Assembly (NCBI GenBank): GCA_964447015.1
Contig: CAYUQU010000006.1
Coordinates: forward strand, 1 to 64,000
From: Wandonia sp964447015
Lineage (GTDB): Bacteria; Bacteroidota; Bacteroidia; Flavobacteriales_D; Crocinitomicaceae
Direction: 5' to 3'
Length of the DNA: 64,000 nt
Position 1 is the stretch's first letter, and every line of letters starts with the position of its first letter. Shown one piece after another: positions 1 through 9,425 of this stretch. The notes beneath the pieces were generated by a model. It was given only the letters and a program-made list of their open reading frames with translations. It was not told where the DNA came from and did no database searches. The translations under genes were made by a program, and so were the position numbers.

Positions 1-3000
1 TCCGCTTCCAGACCATATTCCTCCAGTTGGGTTAGGACTTAGATAGGTGTTTAAATCTACTGCACCAGCTTCAAAGCAGATTTCTTGATCTAAAACAAAT
101 GTAGGAATTACAGGAGGTGCAACTGTAATTTGGATAGTATCCGTATTTGTACACCCTGTAGTTAGATTCGTAAAAGTGTAAACTACATTACTTATTTCGT
201 CTCCATTTGGAGTGAATGTTCCATCTGGTTCAAGGTTGGGTGAGCCTGACCATGTTCCTCCTGCTGGTGTGGCGGATAATGTAACAGGAATTGGTTGGTC
301 ACAAAGCAGTAAATCAACACCTGCATCAATTATGGGAAGTGGGTTCACCGTAACCGTTACATCAATTGATTGTGCACATCCTTGTGTTGTCGTTCCAGTT
401 ACGTTGTATGTAGTTGTGGAGCTTGGCCATGCAAGTGGCTGGTCGCAGTCTGAGCAGCTTAAGTTAGTAGAAGGAGTCCATGAATATACTCCGCCAGTTC
501 CTGCACCACTAACACTAAGTTGCACAGTGTCTTGGGCGCAAATCATTTCGTTGTTAGAAATTAATGCTGGTACGTCATATACAATAAGCTGCGCTGAAAC
601 TTCTGTTTGACATGATCCACTTCCGTACGTATATGTCAAATCATGCGTTCCAATTCCCGATATAGTTGGGTCGATATTCGGCGAAACTACTCCGGGTCCA
701 CTGAAAACTCCTCCTGTTGGGTTTACTTCAAAAAGAACTTCTAAGTTCGTTATTCCACTATTAAAACAGAGACTATCAAGACTGTTGATGTCAGGGACGA
801 TAGCTGCATTGACAGTGATTTGAACTTGGTCACTATTTGTACATCCGCTGACAGCATCTGTATAAGTATATGTCAATGTCACAACTTCCGTTCCGTTAGG
901 TGTGAATGTTCCTGTTGCATCAACGTTTGGTGAGCCACTCCATGTGCCACCTGAAGGACTGCCAGTCAATGAAACTGGAATTGGTTGGTCACATAAAACT
1001 AGGTCGTTACCTGCATCAACAACAGGAAGGGGGACGATAGTAACTGTAGATGTAGTGGTTGATGAACAACCATATTGATTTGTTCCTTCTACTTGGTATG
1101 ATGAGGTTGTAGCTGTCGTTACGGTTGGGTTATCACAATCTGTACACGACAAATCGGCGCTTGGCGACCAAGTATATACTCCACCTGCGCCTGCTCCAGA
1201 TACAACTAGAATCGCACTTTCATTCTCACAGATTGTAGGGTTATTGACTGTTAAAACTGGAATAGGATTTATAGTCAATGTTACCACATCTGTTGATAAA
1301 CAAGTGGGTGAAGTGGATGCAGTTAATGTATAATCAACCGTAATTGGGTCTGTACCTGTATTGGTAATTATTGCATTGGTAGTTGAAGAATTTGGACTTG
1401 TAAGATCGGTAGTTGGTGACCAACTGTACGTTACTCCAAGTTCAGCAACCATTCCGATTGATAGTACTTCACCTGAACAGGCTTCTGTTAATCCTGAAAT
1501 CAATGCTGTTGGGGGATCGTTAACTTCTACTGGTACATTTGCAACAACTACTCCACACTCAGAAGTTACTTCCAAGCTTGCAGTGTAACTTCCAGAAGTA
1601 GCGTACAGTATTTGTCCAGGGATTTCATCAAGTGAAGTGGCAGGTGAGCCTCCTGTGAAACTCCAAGAGTATGTGGTGATATCATTGTAACAATCATTTA
1701 TTGTCGCTGTGGGAGAGATACTTTCTCCAGCGCAAACTGGTGGAATTGCCGCCAATTGTACTTGTGGAAGTCCTTTTGCAATTATAATTTCTTCATGAAT
1801 ATAAGATTCGCAAGAGTTGCTTATTGTTAATCTTATTGTGTACTGTCCCGCTGCATTAAAATTAAATTGTGGCTCCCAACTGTTTGCATCAGTGCCATTT
1901 GTAAAATTCCATGTTCCTGCAGACGGCAAGCAAGTCGAACCATTAAATATCACAGTCCATTGGTAATTTACTGCGCAACTATTAGAAGTGTCTGAATCGT
2001 TGTCTATCTGCACATTGAATGGAATACAACTTGTTGAAGGGTCAGGGGTAAATGAGGGGATAGGAGGAAGTTCGATACAAATTTCTTGCTGATGTGTTGT
2101 AGTTCCACAACTGTTAGATGCATCCAACGTGACGGTGTAGTTACCAGGAGCTGCATAAGCGTGAGTCGGGTTGGAAAGCGCAAATTGAGTAAGCGTAGTT
2201 CCATCGCCAAAATCCCAATTGAATATTGTAGTGGACTGACAAGTGGAATTGAACCCAAGTGTTGATGTATTTACAAACGTTATCGGAGTGTTCACACATC
2301 CGGGGTCTGGACTTGCTGTAAACTCAGCTTCGGGACCTGTGTAGATTCGTATTGGAGAGATAGTGGCAAGTGAATTGTCACATAGATTTTCCGCTTGAAT
2401 GCTAAAAGTAAAAGCATTACCAGCCTGTCCACACGAAGTTTCTGAATATGCATGACAAAGTGAAGCAGGTGGTGGGTGTGGTAATGTGTCTACAGGAGAA
2501 TTATCTCCAAAATCAATGATGTAAATGGTTGAAGGGTGATTTGTTATATAATTTGATAAAGGAAAGCATAAGTCCAAAGGCCCACAACCCGTTGTCGCTC
2601 CAGGGTTTGCAGCTCCGATAGCTGGGTTAGTAATGTTTGAAACGATTTGCGTAATTGTTTCCACACAACCGTTACTTCCAGTGACGATAAAAGTGAGGTC
2701 AAAAATATCAGCAGTTGTATACGTGTGAGTTAAACCACCGCCAGGAAAAGTAGCACTGTTGTAATCAGGCGTTCCATCACCCCAAATAATCTGATAGTTT
2801 GTGTTGTCGGTAGCTGTAGTATTGTTGTAAACAGTAATGTTGAAATTTGTTCCGTCGCAGTTTCGGAAATTTGTTAGGGGATCCAAAATTTCTGCCCCAG
2901 GTAATTGGCTCACTGATAAATCTAAAGTACTTGAAGTCTGACAGCCATTTTCGTTTGTGACAACTAAAGTAACAGTGAAATTTTGATTCCCATTTCCAAC

Positions 3001-3483
3001 TGAAACAAACTGATGAGTTGGACTTGTTTCTGTGGATGTATTGTTGCTCCCTGATGGAGGATTACCAAAGTTCCATGAATAAGTATGATTTGGATTAATC
3101 TCATCAGGATTAAATTGAACAGGAATGTTTGCACAAACACCGGAAGGGTCAGCTGTAAATCCTGAATTGGGCAAATCTGAAACAGTTACAGTGACATTAT
3201 CTGTTGTGCTACAGTCATCTTCGTCCGTAATTGTGACTGTATACGTTGTAGTTGTTGCTGGTGTAGCTATAGGCTGCGCACAATCTGTACAAGAAAGTCC
3301 TGTAGCTGGTGACCAACTGTATGTGATAACTCCGTCGCCATTTGCTGTAGGTGTTAGTTGTGTGTTGCCGCCTGGACATATTGTAACATCATTCCCTGCG
3401 TCAACAGTACATTGCGCGTAAATAGTGTTGACAGAAAGAAATGATAAAAGGAGCAAAAGTGTGAATTTAGCTACTGTATTCAT
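1..3483 (-). CDS. Giant secreted PKD-repeat protein, 5' part (runs off left edge)
   Basis: Reading the minus strand from the ATG at 3483 gives an open frame with no stop down to base 1, 1161 codons, so the gene is cut by the window. It opens with a signal peptide (MNTVAKFTLLLLLSFLSVNT, then IYAQC) followed by Thr/Ser/Gly-rich beta-sandwich modules. Several are PKD-like (WNFGNPPSG, WDFGDGTTL, IDFGDNSP). Others carry the SWSPxTxLSCTDC motif typical of Bacteroidota adhesin and gliding proteins, seen near codons 50, 790 and 1015. A module beginning DAGxDLxLCDQPIPV recurs with a 690-bp period. Proteins of this kind are usually exported by the type IX system with a sorting or gliding-motility tail at the C terminus, which lies outside this window. 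Role (adhesin or gliding-associated surface protein) is inferred. The small plus-strand frames inside it are shadows. Confidence 0.88.
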   Translation of the reverse strand, partial: MNTVAKFTLLLLLSFLSVNTIYAQCTVDAGNDVTICPGGNTQLTPTANGDGVITYSWSPATGLSCTDCAQPIATPATTTTYTVTITDEDDCSTTDNVTVTVSDLPNSGFTADPSGVCANIPVQFNPDEINPNHTYSWNFGNPPSGSNNTSTETSPTHQFVSVGNGNQNFTVTLVVTNENGCQTSSTLDLSVSQLPGAEILDPLTNFRNCDGTNFNITVYNNTTATDNTNYQIIWGDGTPDYNSATFPGGGLTHTYTTADIFDLTFIVTGSNGCVETITQIVSNITNPAIGAANPGATTGCGPLDLCFPLSNYITNHPSTIYIIDFGDNSPVDTLPHPPPASLCHAYSETSCGQAGNAFTFSIQAENLCDNSLATISPIRIYTGPEAEFTASPDPGCVNTPITFVNTSTLGFNSTCQSTTIFNWDFGDGTTLTQFALSNPTHAYAAPGNYTVTLDASNSCGTTTHQQEICIELPPIPSFTPDPSTSCIPFNVQIDNDSDTSNSCAVNYQWTVIFNGSTCLPSAGTWNFTNGTDANSWEPQFNFNAAGQYTIRLTISNSCESYIHEEIIIAKGLPQVQLAAIPPVCAGESISPTATINDCYNDITTYSWSFTGGSPATSLDEIPGQILYATSGSYTASLEVTSECGVVVANVPVEVNDPPTALISGLTEACSGEVLSIGMVAELGVTYSWSPTTDLTSPNSSTTNAIITNTGTDPITVDYTLTASTSPTCLSTDVVTLTINPIPVLTVNNPTICENESAILVVSGAGAGGVYTWSPSADLSCTDCDNPTVTTATTSSYQVEGTNQYGCSSTTTSTVTIVPLPVVDAGNDLVLCDQPIPVSLTGSPSGGTWSGSPNVDATGTFTPNGTEVVTLTYTYTDAVSGCTNSDQVQITVNAAIVPDINSLDSLCFNSGITNLEVLFEVNPTGGVFSGPGVVSPNIDPTISGIGTHDLTYTYGSGSCQTEVSAQLIVYDVPALISNNEMICAQDTVQLSVSGAGTGGVYSWTPSTNLSCSDCDQPLAWPSSTTTYNVTGTTTQGCAQSIDVTVTVNPLPIIDAGVDLLLCDQPIPVTLSATPAGGTWSGSPNLEPDGTFTPNGDEISNVVYTFTNLTTGCTNTDTIQITVAPPVIPTFVLDQEICFEAGAVDLNTYLSPNPTGGIWSGSG

Positions 3484-3575
3484 GTTATTTTGAAGTAAAA
3501 TCAGATTCATATTCTTTGTAAAATAAGGCAGAATTATTCATTTTGGCGGGCGAAAATACTCATTTTCAATACAAA

Positions 3576-3593
3576 ATACGTCATTTGACGTAT
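3576..3593. promoter_or_regulatory. Perfect palindrome between divergent genes
   Basis: ATACGTCA-TT-TGACGTAT, 8-bp arms and a 2-bp spacer, lies in the 364-bp divergent region between the PKD protein and glutamine synthetase. It is about 90 bp upstream of the PKD start. Its symmetry and position suit a dimeric regulator site. No regulator can be assigned from sequence alone. Confidence 0.4.
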
Positions 3594-3818
3594 GATTTTC
3601 TGTTGGTGCCAAAACATAGGTTCTTTGGTATGTTTTCAATAATGCAGAATTGTGAAAAAAATTAATTGTGAAAAAAAATGTAGATAAAAATAAAATACCC
3701 CTCCCAAAATAAGGGTGTTTTCAAGTTAAAATGAATTTTATTTAAGTAAAGTGTAATTTTTTAGGGGGTATGTTGAAAAAAAGTGATAAAATATTAAATC
3801 AACTTCGAAAATCAGTTG

Positions 3819-3826
3819 TATTTTTG
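3819..3826 (+). promoter_or_regulatory. Bacteroidota -7 box for glnN
   Basis: TATTTTTG fits the Bacteroidota -7 consensus TAnnTTTG and is followed by GCGCC, the usual downstream context. A clear -33 TTTG is not seen at the expected spacing. It lies 22 bp before the ATG at 3848 and inside the longer frame that starts at 3770, which argues that 3848 is the real start. Confidence 0.5.
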
Positions 3827-3847
3827 CGCCATAATAATTTTGAAAAT

Positions 3848-6034
3848 ATGTCATCATTTAGAAAAGCAGCAATTAACGATGTCTTACATCGTACACCAAA
3901 GCATGTAGAATCTGAAGGAAAGATTTCTGAGCTTTATGGTAAAAACGTATTTCATGCAGATGTAATGCGTGAATTCTTAACAGAAGAAGCGTATGATTCT
4001 GTGATGGGAGCAATTAATAACGGGTCGCGAATTGACCGTAAAATTGCTGACCAAGTTGCTTCAGCTATGAAAGACTGGGCGTTATCAAAAGGTGCTACGC
4101 ACTATACGCACTGGTTTCAACCTTTAACTGGAGCGACAGCTGAGAAACATGATGCATTTTTTCACCCACTCGCAGCAGGACGTGCCATCGAGCGTTTTTC
4201 AGGTGATTTGTTGATTCAGCAAGAACCGGATGCGTCTTCTTTTCCGAATGGTGGAATTCGAAATACGTTTGAAGCACGTGGATATACCGCTTGGGATCCT
4301 TCATCTCCAGCATTTATAATTGGTAGAACGCTTTGTATTCCTACAATTTTCATCTCGTACACAGGTGAAGCTTTGGATTACAAAATGCCGATGATTAAAG
4401 CTTTGTCTGCTATTGAAGATGCGGCACTTCAAGTGTGTCAGTATTTTGATAAAAATGTAACGAAAGTAAATACAACGTTGGGTTGGGAGCAAGAGTACTT
4501 CTTAATTGATAAAGCTTTGTTCAATGCTCGCCCAGATATTATGATGACAGGACGTGCGTTGTTTGGACACGCTCCCGCAAAAGGACAACAATTGGATGAC
4601 CATTATTTTGGTTCTATTCCTGATCGTGTAACGGCTTTTATGCGTGATTTTGAAACGGAAGCGATTAAATTGGGAATACCGGTAACTACACGTCACAACG
4701 AGGTAGCGCCAAACCAATTCGAATGTGCTCCGATGTTTGAAGAAGCGAATCTTGCAAACGACCACAACCTGTTGTTGATGGATTTGCTAGAGAAAATTGC
4801 ACGTCGCCACGATTTCCGCGTATTGTTACACGAAAAGCCTTTTAAAGGATTGAACGGTTCTGGAAAACACAATAACTGGTCACTTTCAACAAACACAGGA
4901 GTAAATTTATTGCGCCCAGGGAAAAACCCGAAAAGCAACTTGCAGTTCTTGACGTTCTTAGTGAATACTGTGGCCGCAATTAATGAAAATGCAGATTTAC
5001 TTCGCGCAGCCATTGCTTCAGCGTCGAACGATTATCGTTTGGGTGCAAATGAAGCTCCACCAGCAATTATTTCTGTTTTCTTAGGTTCACATTTATCTAA
5101 AGCATTGGATGATTTAGAAAAGAGTGTGAAAGCTGGAAAAATGACTCCTGAAGATAAAACGGAATTGAAATTGAATATCGGTAAAATTCCACAAATTTTA
5201 TTGGATAATACAGATCGAAACAGAACGTCACCGTTCGCATTTACAGGAAATAAATTTGAATTCCGCGCGGTAGGTTCTTCTGCAAACTGTGCATCTGCAA
5301 TGATTGCGTTAAATGCGATTATGGCTAAGCAATTGCGTGAGTTTAAGAAAAATATCGATGCTCGAATTGACAAAGGTGAATCGAAAGATGAAGCAATCTT
5401 GAAAGAACTTCAAAAATTGATTAAAGGCTCTAAAAAAATCCGTTTTGAAGGAAATGGTTATGGCGATGAGTGGGTGAAAGAAGCGGAAAAACGTGGACTT
5501 TCGAACTTGAAAGACACGCCACGTGCAATCAAAGTGTTGACGTCGAAGAAGACATTGGATCTTTTTGAAGAATTAGAGATTTTGTCAAACGTGGAGTTAC
5601 ATGCTCGTCAAGAGATTGAGTACGAAGCGTATGTAATGAAAGTGCAAATTGAAGGTCGTGTGATGGGTGACTTAGCTCAAAATCACTTGATTCCTGCCGT
5701 TATTGAATACCAAAATCGTTTAATCAACAATGTGAAGGGTATGATTGACGTGATGGGAGATAAAGAAGCCAAAGAATTGTGCAAAACTCAAATCACGCTT
5801 ATCAAAGAAATTTCACGTCACTTAAACAAGCTGAAAGAGTTGGTAGATGCCATGCTTCAAGAGCGCAAAAATGCAAATAAGATAGAGGACATGGAAAAAC
5901 GTGCCGAAGCTTATTGCGATAAAGTAAAAGCGTATTTTGATGACATTCGCTACCACGCTGATAAATTAGAATTATTAGTGGATGATGAAATCTGGCCATT
6001 GCCTAAAATGCGCGAGATTTTATTTACGAGATAG
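3848..6034 (+). CDS. glnN: Glutamine synthetase type III
   Basis: ATP-dependent ligation of ammonia to glutamate, the main nitrogen-assimilation enzyme in many Bacteroidota; cytoplasmic. The product is about 728 aa, the usual GSIII length and much longer than GSI or GSII. It shows the family block HWFQPLTG (about residue 88) and ARGYTAWDPSSPAFI (about 143-157), then the catalytic-domain strings GWEQEYFLID, NEVAPNQFE and NGSGKHNNWS. The frame is open back to 3770, but that extension (MLKKSDKILN...) is not GSIII-like and contains the -7 promoter box, so the start MSSFRKAAIN at 3848 is preferred. Transcribed alone; a palindromic repeat follows the stop. No ammonium transporter or PII gene is adjacent. 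Confidence 0.96.
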   Translation: MSSFRKAAINDVLHRTPKHVESEGKISELYGKNVFHADVMREFLTEEAYDSVMGAINNGSRIDRKIADQVASAMKDWALSKGATHYTHWFQPLTGATAEKHDAFFHPLAAGRAIERFSGDLLIQQEPDASSFPNGGIRNTFEARGYTAWDPSSPAFIIGRTLCIPTIFISYTGEALDYKMPMIKALSAIEDAALQVCQYFDKNVTKVNTTLGWEQEYFLIDKALFNARPDIMMTGRALFGHAPAKGQQLDDHYFGSIPDRVTAFMRDFETEAIKLGIPVTTRHNEVAPNQFECAPMFEEANLANDHNLLLMDLLEKIARRHDFRVLLHEKPFKGLNGSGKHNNWSLSTNTGVNLLRPGKNPKSNLQFLTFLVNTVAAINENADLLRAAIASASNDYRLGANEAPPAIISVFLGSHLSKALDDLEKSVKAGKMTPEDKTELKLNIGKIPQILLDNTDRNRTSPFAFTGNKFEFRAVGSSANCASAMIALNAIMAKQLREFKKNIDARIDKGESKDEAILKELQKLIKGSKKIRFEGNGYGDEWVKEAEKRGLSNLKDTPRAIKVLTSKKTLDLFEELEILSNVELHARQEIEYEAYVMKVQIEGRVMGDLAQNHLIPAVIEYQNRLINNVKGMIDVMGDKEAKELCKTQITLIKEISRHLNKLKELVDAMLQERKNANKIEDMEKRAEAYCDKVKAYFDDIRYHADKLELLVDDEIWPLPKMREILFTR

Positions 6035-6046
6035 AATATTTTTTCG

Positions 6047-6173
6047 TTGGGGCGAATGCAATTCGCCCCAATAGAAAAATTGAATTTCGCTCCAACAATT
6101 TACCCTAAAAACGGTATTGACATCCCCCTCAAATTTTCGCTCCTTTGTTGAGGCGAATAATTATTTGCCCCAA
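6047..6173. repeat. Two REP-like palindromes after glnN
   Basis: The first copy (6047-6071) is TTGGGGCGAAT-GCA-ATTCGCCCCAA, an 11-bp perfect stem. The second (6148-6173) is TTGAGGCGAAT-AATT-ATTTGCCCCAA, an imperfect copy of the same element. Between them are partial copies of the half-site (AATTTCGCTCC, AATTTTCGCTCC). The first could serve as a glnN terminator, though no long T-run follows it. The duplication and internal half-sites look more like a dispersed palindromic repeat family. Confidence 0.65.
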
Positions 6174-6186
6174 TAAAATTTGAGCC

Positions 6187-6879
6187 ATGAGAAAATTTGA
6201 ATTATTAAACGAAGTCGAGTCACACCGAATCACTGAATTGGTGAACTTGCGTTACTTTGATGGAAAAACTTCTACTAAAAAGAAACAAGGCGAGTCTGAA
6301 AAGCTGATTTCAGCTGTAGAAGAACTTTACCTTGATCCCAATCAATTTGACGAGACAAGTTTTAAGGAATTTTCATTTTCGGCTTTATTGGAGTATTTGC
6401 GCAACGGGCATAAATTGTATCGCAACAAAATGCTTCCTGAAATTCAATTGAGCATAGTGCAATTGGCAAAGTCAATCGGGGAGGAGCATCCTCTGACGAT
6501 GGTTTTGGCTCATTTTATTGAAGATTATCGAAAAGAATTGGATGCGCACATGTCAAAGGAGGATGATTATGTCTTTCCATACATCGAGCAACTTTATAAA
6601 AGCAGTGAAAAGAACAGTGTCTTTAGACCAGCGACTTTCTTAAATGGTTGGTCAACGCTAGCAGCATTCTTAGAATCACATACAGATACTGAAAAGGATT
6701 TGCAAGTTTTAAGTTCGATGTTGAAAAACTTCGCGAAAAACAGCGACTATAAAAATCAAATCAACAGACTGCTCACGCAACTAAATTTCCTCGAATTGGA
6801 TCTTCATATTCACGCGAGAATTGAAGATGATGTATTGATTCCAAAAGCGTTGTTGCTGGAGAAGAAGGTGCATTCGTAG
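6187..6879 (+). CDS. Hemerythrin/RIC-type di-iron protein
   Basis: A 230-aa soluble, mostly alpha-helical protein with hemerythrin HHE-type signatures. YLRNGHKLYRNKMLPEIQ surrounds H75, DAHMSKEDDYVFPYI contains H121 and E125, FLESHTDTEKDL contains H165, and DLHIHARIEDDVLIPKA contains H207, H209 and E213. This spacing resembles the ScdA/YtfE (RIC) iron-sulfur repair proteins, which act under nitrosative and oxidative stress. The N-terminal ScdA domain and the usual DUF542 cysteine motif are absent, so the exact role (di-iron oxygen or NO handling versus Fe-S repair) is open. It is a single gene, flanked by palindromic repeats on both sides. Confidence 0.8.
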   Translation: MRKFELLNEVESHRITELVNLRYFDGKTSTKKKQGESEKLISAVEELYLDPNQFDETSFKEFSFSALLEYLRNGHKLYRNKMLPEIQLSIVQLAKSIGEEHPLTMVLAHFIEDYRKELDAHMSKEDDYVFPYIEQLYKSSEKNSVFRPATFLNGWSTLAAFLESHTDTEKDLQVLSSMLKNFAKNSDYKNQINRLLTQLNFLELDLHIHARIEDDVLIPKALLLEKKVHS

Positions 6880-6881
6880 GG

Positions 6882-6971
6882 TTTTTAACCGCAAAGCAAC
6901 GCAAAGAAGGCGCAAAGGACGCAATTCTTAGCACTCCTTTGCGTAAATCTTGGCGCACTTTGCGGTTAAAA
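6882..6971. repeat. Long inverted repeat of the AACCGCAAAG family
   Basis: The left arm starts TTTTAACCGCAAAG at about 6883 and continues with GCAAAG words spaced about 10-11 bp. The right arm (6935-6971) is its near reverse complement, ending CACTTTGCGGTTAAAA. It fills the gap between two convergent genes, so it could fold in the RNA and end transcription both ways. A related element lies at 18582-18675 and a single arm near 17841. Confidence 0.7.
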
Positions 6972-7000
6972 CAAACCACAAATTGCATCAATTCTAACCC

Positions 7001-9211
7001 CTAAAACTTAATACTCTCAAGCAACACAGAGTTGGGCCCGACAGAAATCTTTGCTTTGGCTAAATTTTTATTGAGATGATCGATAACGATTTTCGCTTTT
7101 TCTCTTGGTAGATAGCTCCCTGCCAATACGTTGAGTTCATCTTGTAGTTTTTTCAGAATGACTGCTGCACGATAGACACTCAACGCTTCATTCCCTGTAA
7201 TTTTCTTTTGATCACGAAGGGCTTTTAGTGTGGCTTCTTGTGGAATGAAATCTGTTCTCACAGGGTCTGTGTACGCGTTAACCTCAATCGTTAAATTCGA
7301 TTTGGTGTCGATAAAAACTTCTGTTCTGCGGCGACTTTTGTAGACAGAATCTTCTTTGATGCGCAATTTATCTTCTTCCGTTTCGCCAGGATAAAATGCT
7401 TCTTCAAATACGGGGTGTTGCTTTACCATTTTTCCTTCTTTCCATTCTCCCACACCTTGTCCACGAGCTATAATCTCAATAGTTGGTTTCTTTAAAAGAG
7501 CCTCAAACAAGTCCATTACTGCTACACTGTCTGTTGGTTGAATGAGGTTTTCTGAAAGCAAATAGGAATTGGAGTGAAACAAATCCTCAGCTGCCAATTG
7601 GAAAGTGCGGTCAAATCCAGGTTCCATGTCAGAAAGACTGATGTGAAGCATTACTTCATCAGCTTGAGTACTCAACGCAGAAAAGGGAATAGCGATTAAG
7701 CGGACTTCAAACTGTTCACTTAACTTGTGTGCGGGGAAGCGAAAGTCTTGTGTGTAAAGATCGAAGGTACTACCATCTTCAAAAGTATATAATCCATCTT
7801 TCTCCGTCCATTTCACCCAATTATAGCCAATCAACTGTTTGTATTTATCCAATCGTCTTTCATAATCGGCAAGTAGGATCATCGCCTCTTCCTTTTCTTT
7901 TTTCAATCGTTTTACATTTGCTTCACAATCACTTAGGTAATTATATTTTGCTAGAAGCGTTTCCTGGTCTTTTTCGCGTTCCTTTTTACCTGATTTTGTA
8001 TTGCTGACAGTTGACATTCTCAAATCACTCAATTCGATTTCAAGATTCTTGATTTCTTTAAGTGTTTTGATTCGTTCATTCTCCCAAAAGTCTATCCAAT
8101 AATCAAACCCCTTTTTGCCGTAAATCATTTCTTTAATTTCTTTGATCCACTTGTTTTCGAGTTCGGCGATGATGCTATAGAATGTTTTTCCTTCTGAGAA
8201 TGTAGAGTCAGGCGACAAGAAGCGCGTTTCACCTGAGCCGAACAGAACATACGCTTTGTTGGTCTTTTCGATAACTACGGTCGTTTGTTTGGTGTCATTA
8301 TAGCCCCACACATCTGGGTGAATATTGGTAATTCTACCGTTACCTGTCGTCTGCAAATTCATAGAAGCAAAACGCTCGGGAATTACTGCGCGCTGTTTCT
8401 TTTCTCCCTGTTCACCGATGTAAGTTTGATAAGGGAATAAACCAACTGCTCTGGGTAGACCTTTGTTCCATCTTCCCTGTTCGTCTTTTTCACGTTCGTT
8501 TAACAGACCTGAAGTCATGGAGCCATCACCTGCGGCAATGAGAATATTGTCAAAATTCACCGTTTTCGCACCAAGTTGCACAAACAAATCTTCGCAGCGT
8601 TGTTTTATCCATTCATTAATGGCGCGGTTGATTGCAATTATCGTGCGCTCTTGGTCTTCAAGTGAAACACCTTGAAAAGTATTGAGCATAGTAGCACGTT
8701 CACTAAACGAAAGACTTGGGTTGATTACCCGATGAAGTTTGGTGTTAAAAGTTGTTTCTCCCGATGAATTCTTCTGCAACATCGATCCAGGTAGATGGGT
8801 GATTAAAAGCTTTTCAAACTGTTCAAATTTCGACTTGTATTGAAGCATTTCGCTTTCATCTTGCTGTTTGTATGCCAACAAGGTCTTATTCAACTCCCAC
8901 ACAGCCATTTTATTCGCCAATTCAGCCACTATTCCAGGTGATTTCTTCGCAATTTCTGACGTGCGGATCTTGAGTAACTCAGGTTCATTAATGATAAGCA
9001 CATCAATAGAATCGTAGTTGAGAATGGTATCGCGGAAAAATATTTTAGGTCCCGAATATTCAAAATAGCGACCGATATTCTCGCGCAAAATCGGACTTTT
9101 CATCACGACGTGATACATATACGCTTTCTCTTCACCGGAAAATGTAGACGTGTTTTGCGATTGACCAAAAAATGTGAGACCAAGAATAACAACAAGTAAA
9201 AATTGTTTCAT
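7001..9211 (-). CDS. Secreted coiled-coil hypothetical protein
   Basis: 736 aa with a cleavable signal peptide (MKQFLLVVILGLTFFGQSQ). No domain is recognised with certainty. A charged heptad-rich stretch in the middle (from about KTLKEIKNLEIELSDL to ADYERRLDKYKQL) predicts a coiled coil of roughly 90 residues. The C-terminal third is beta-rich and mentions no catalytic motif. No sorting tail of the T9SS type and no lipobox are evident, so periplasmic location is most likely. It is monocistronic, convergent with the hemerythrin gene. Confidence 0.75.
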   Translation of the reverse strand: MKQFLLVVILGLTFFGQSQNTSTFSGEEKAYMYHVVMKSPILRENIGRYFEYSGPKIFFRDTILNYDSIDVLIINEPELLKIRTSEIAKKSPGIVAELANKMAVWELNKTLLAYKQQDESEMLQYKSKFEQFEKLLITHLPGSMLQKNSSGETTFNTKLHRVINPSLSFSERATMLNTFQGVSLEDQERTIIAINRAINEWIKQRCEDLFVQLGAKTVNFDNILIAAGDGSMTSGLLNEREKDEQGRWNKGLPRAVGLFPYQTYIGEQGEKKQRAVIPERFASMNLQTTGNGRITNIHPDVWGYNDTKQTTVVIEKTNKAYVLFGSGETRFLSPDSTFSEGKTFYSIIAELENKWIKEIKEMIYGKKGFDYWIDFWENERIKTLKEIKNLEIELSDLRMSTVSNTKSGKKEREKDQETLLAKYNYLSDCEANVKRLKKEKEEAMILLADYERRLDKYKQLIGYNWVKWTEKDGLYTFEDGSTFDLYTQDFRFPAHKLSEQFEVRLIAIPFSALSTQADEVMLHISLSDMEPGFDRTFQLAAEDLFHSNSYLLSENLIQPTDSVAVMDLFEALLKKPTIEIIARGQGVGEWKEGKMVKQHPVFEEAFYPGETEEDKLRIKEDSVYKSRRRTEVFIDTKSNLTIEVNAYTDPVRTDFIPQEATLKALRDQKKITGNEALSVYRAAVILKKLQDELNVLAGSYLPREKAKIVIDHLNKNLAKAKISVGPNSVLLESIKF

Positions 9212-9425
9212 AGACCATGAGTTAATGTTTCAAAAATAATCATACCACGACATAAACTACATGGAATAGCGTAAATGTTTTTAAAAAGTTACTGACGAAT
9301 TTGATATTTTGTGATATTGGGAACTAAATGAGTTTTTAATAGATTCGAAGTTCGGTATTTAGAGTATGGGAAAGATGCGTTGGGTTACGCTTTTTTATGG
9401 TGAGATTATAGGGAAGTCAAGACAA

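Noticed and set aside
212..3421. Plus-strand frames of 75-132 codons in the first 3.4 kb
   Set aside because: They are antisense to one continuous minus-strand frame with a signal peptide and PKD motifs, and have no family resemblance of their own.
3770..3847. N-terminal extension of glutamine synthetase
   Set aside because: The 26 extra codons are not GSIII-like and contain the likely promoter box; the start at 3848 fits the family.
6047..6071. Simple Rho-independent terminator of glnN
   Set aside because: The stem is good, but no T-run follows and a second copy lies 100 bp away, so a repeat family is the better description; termination may still occur.
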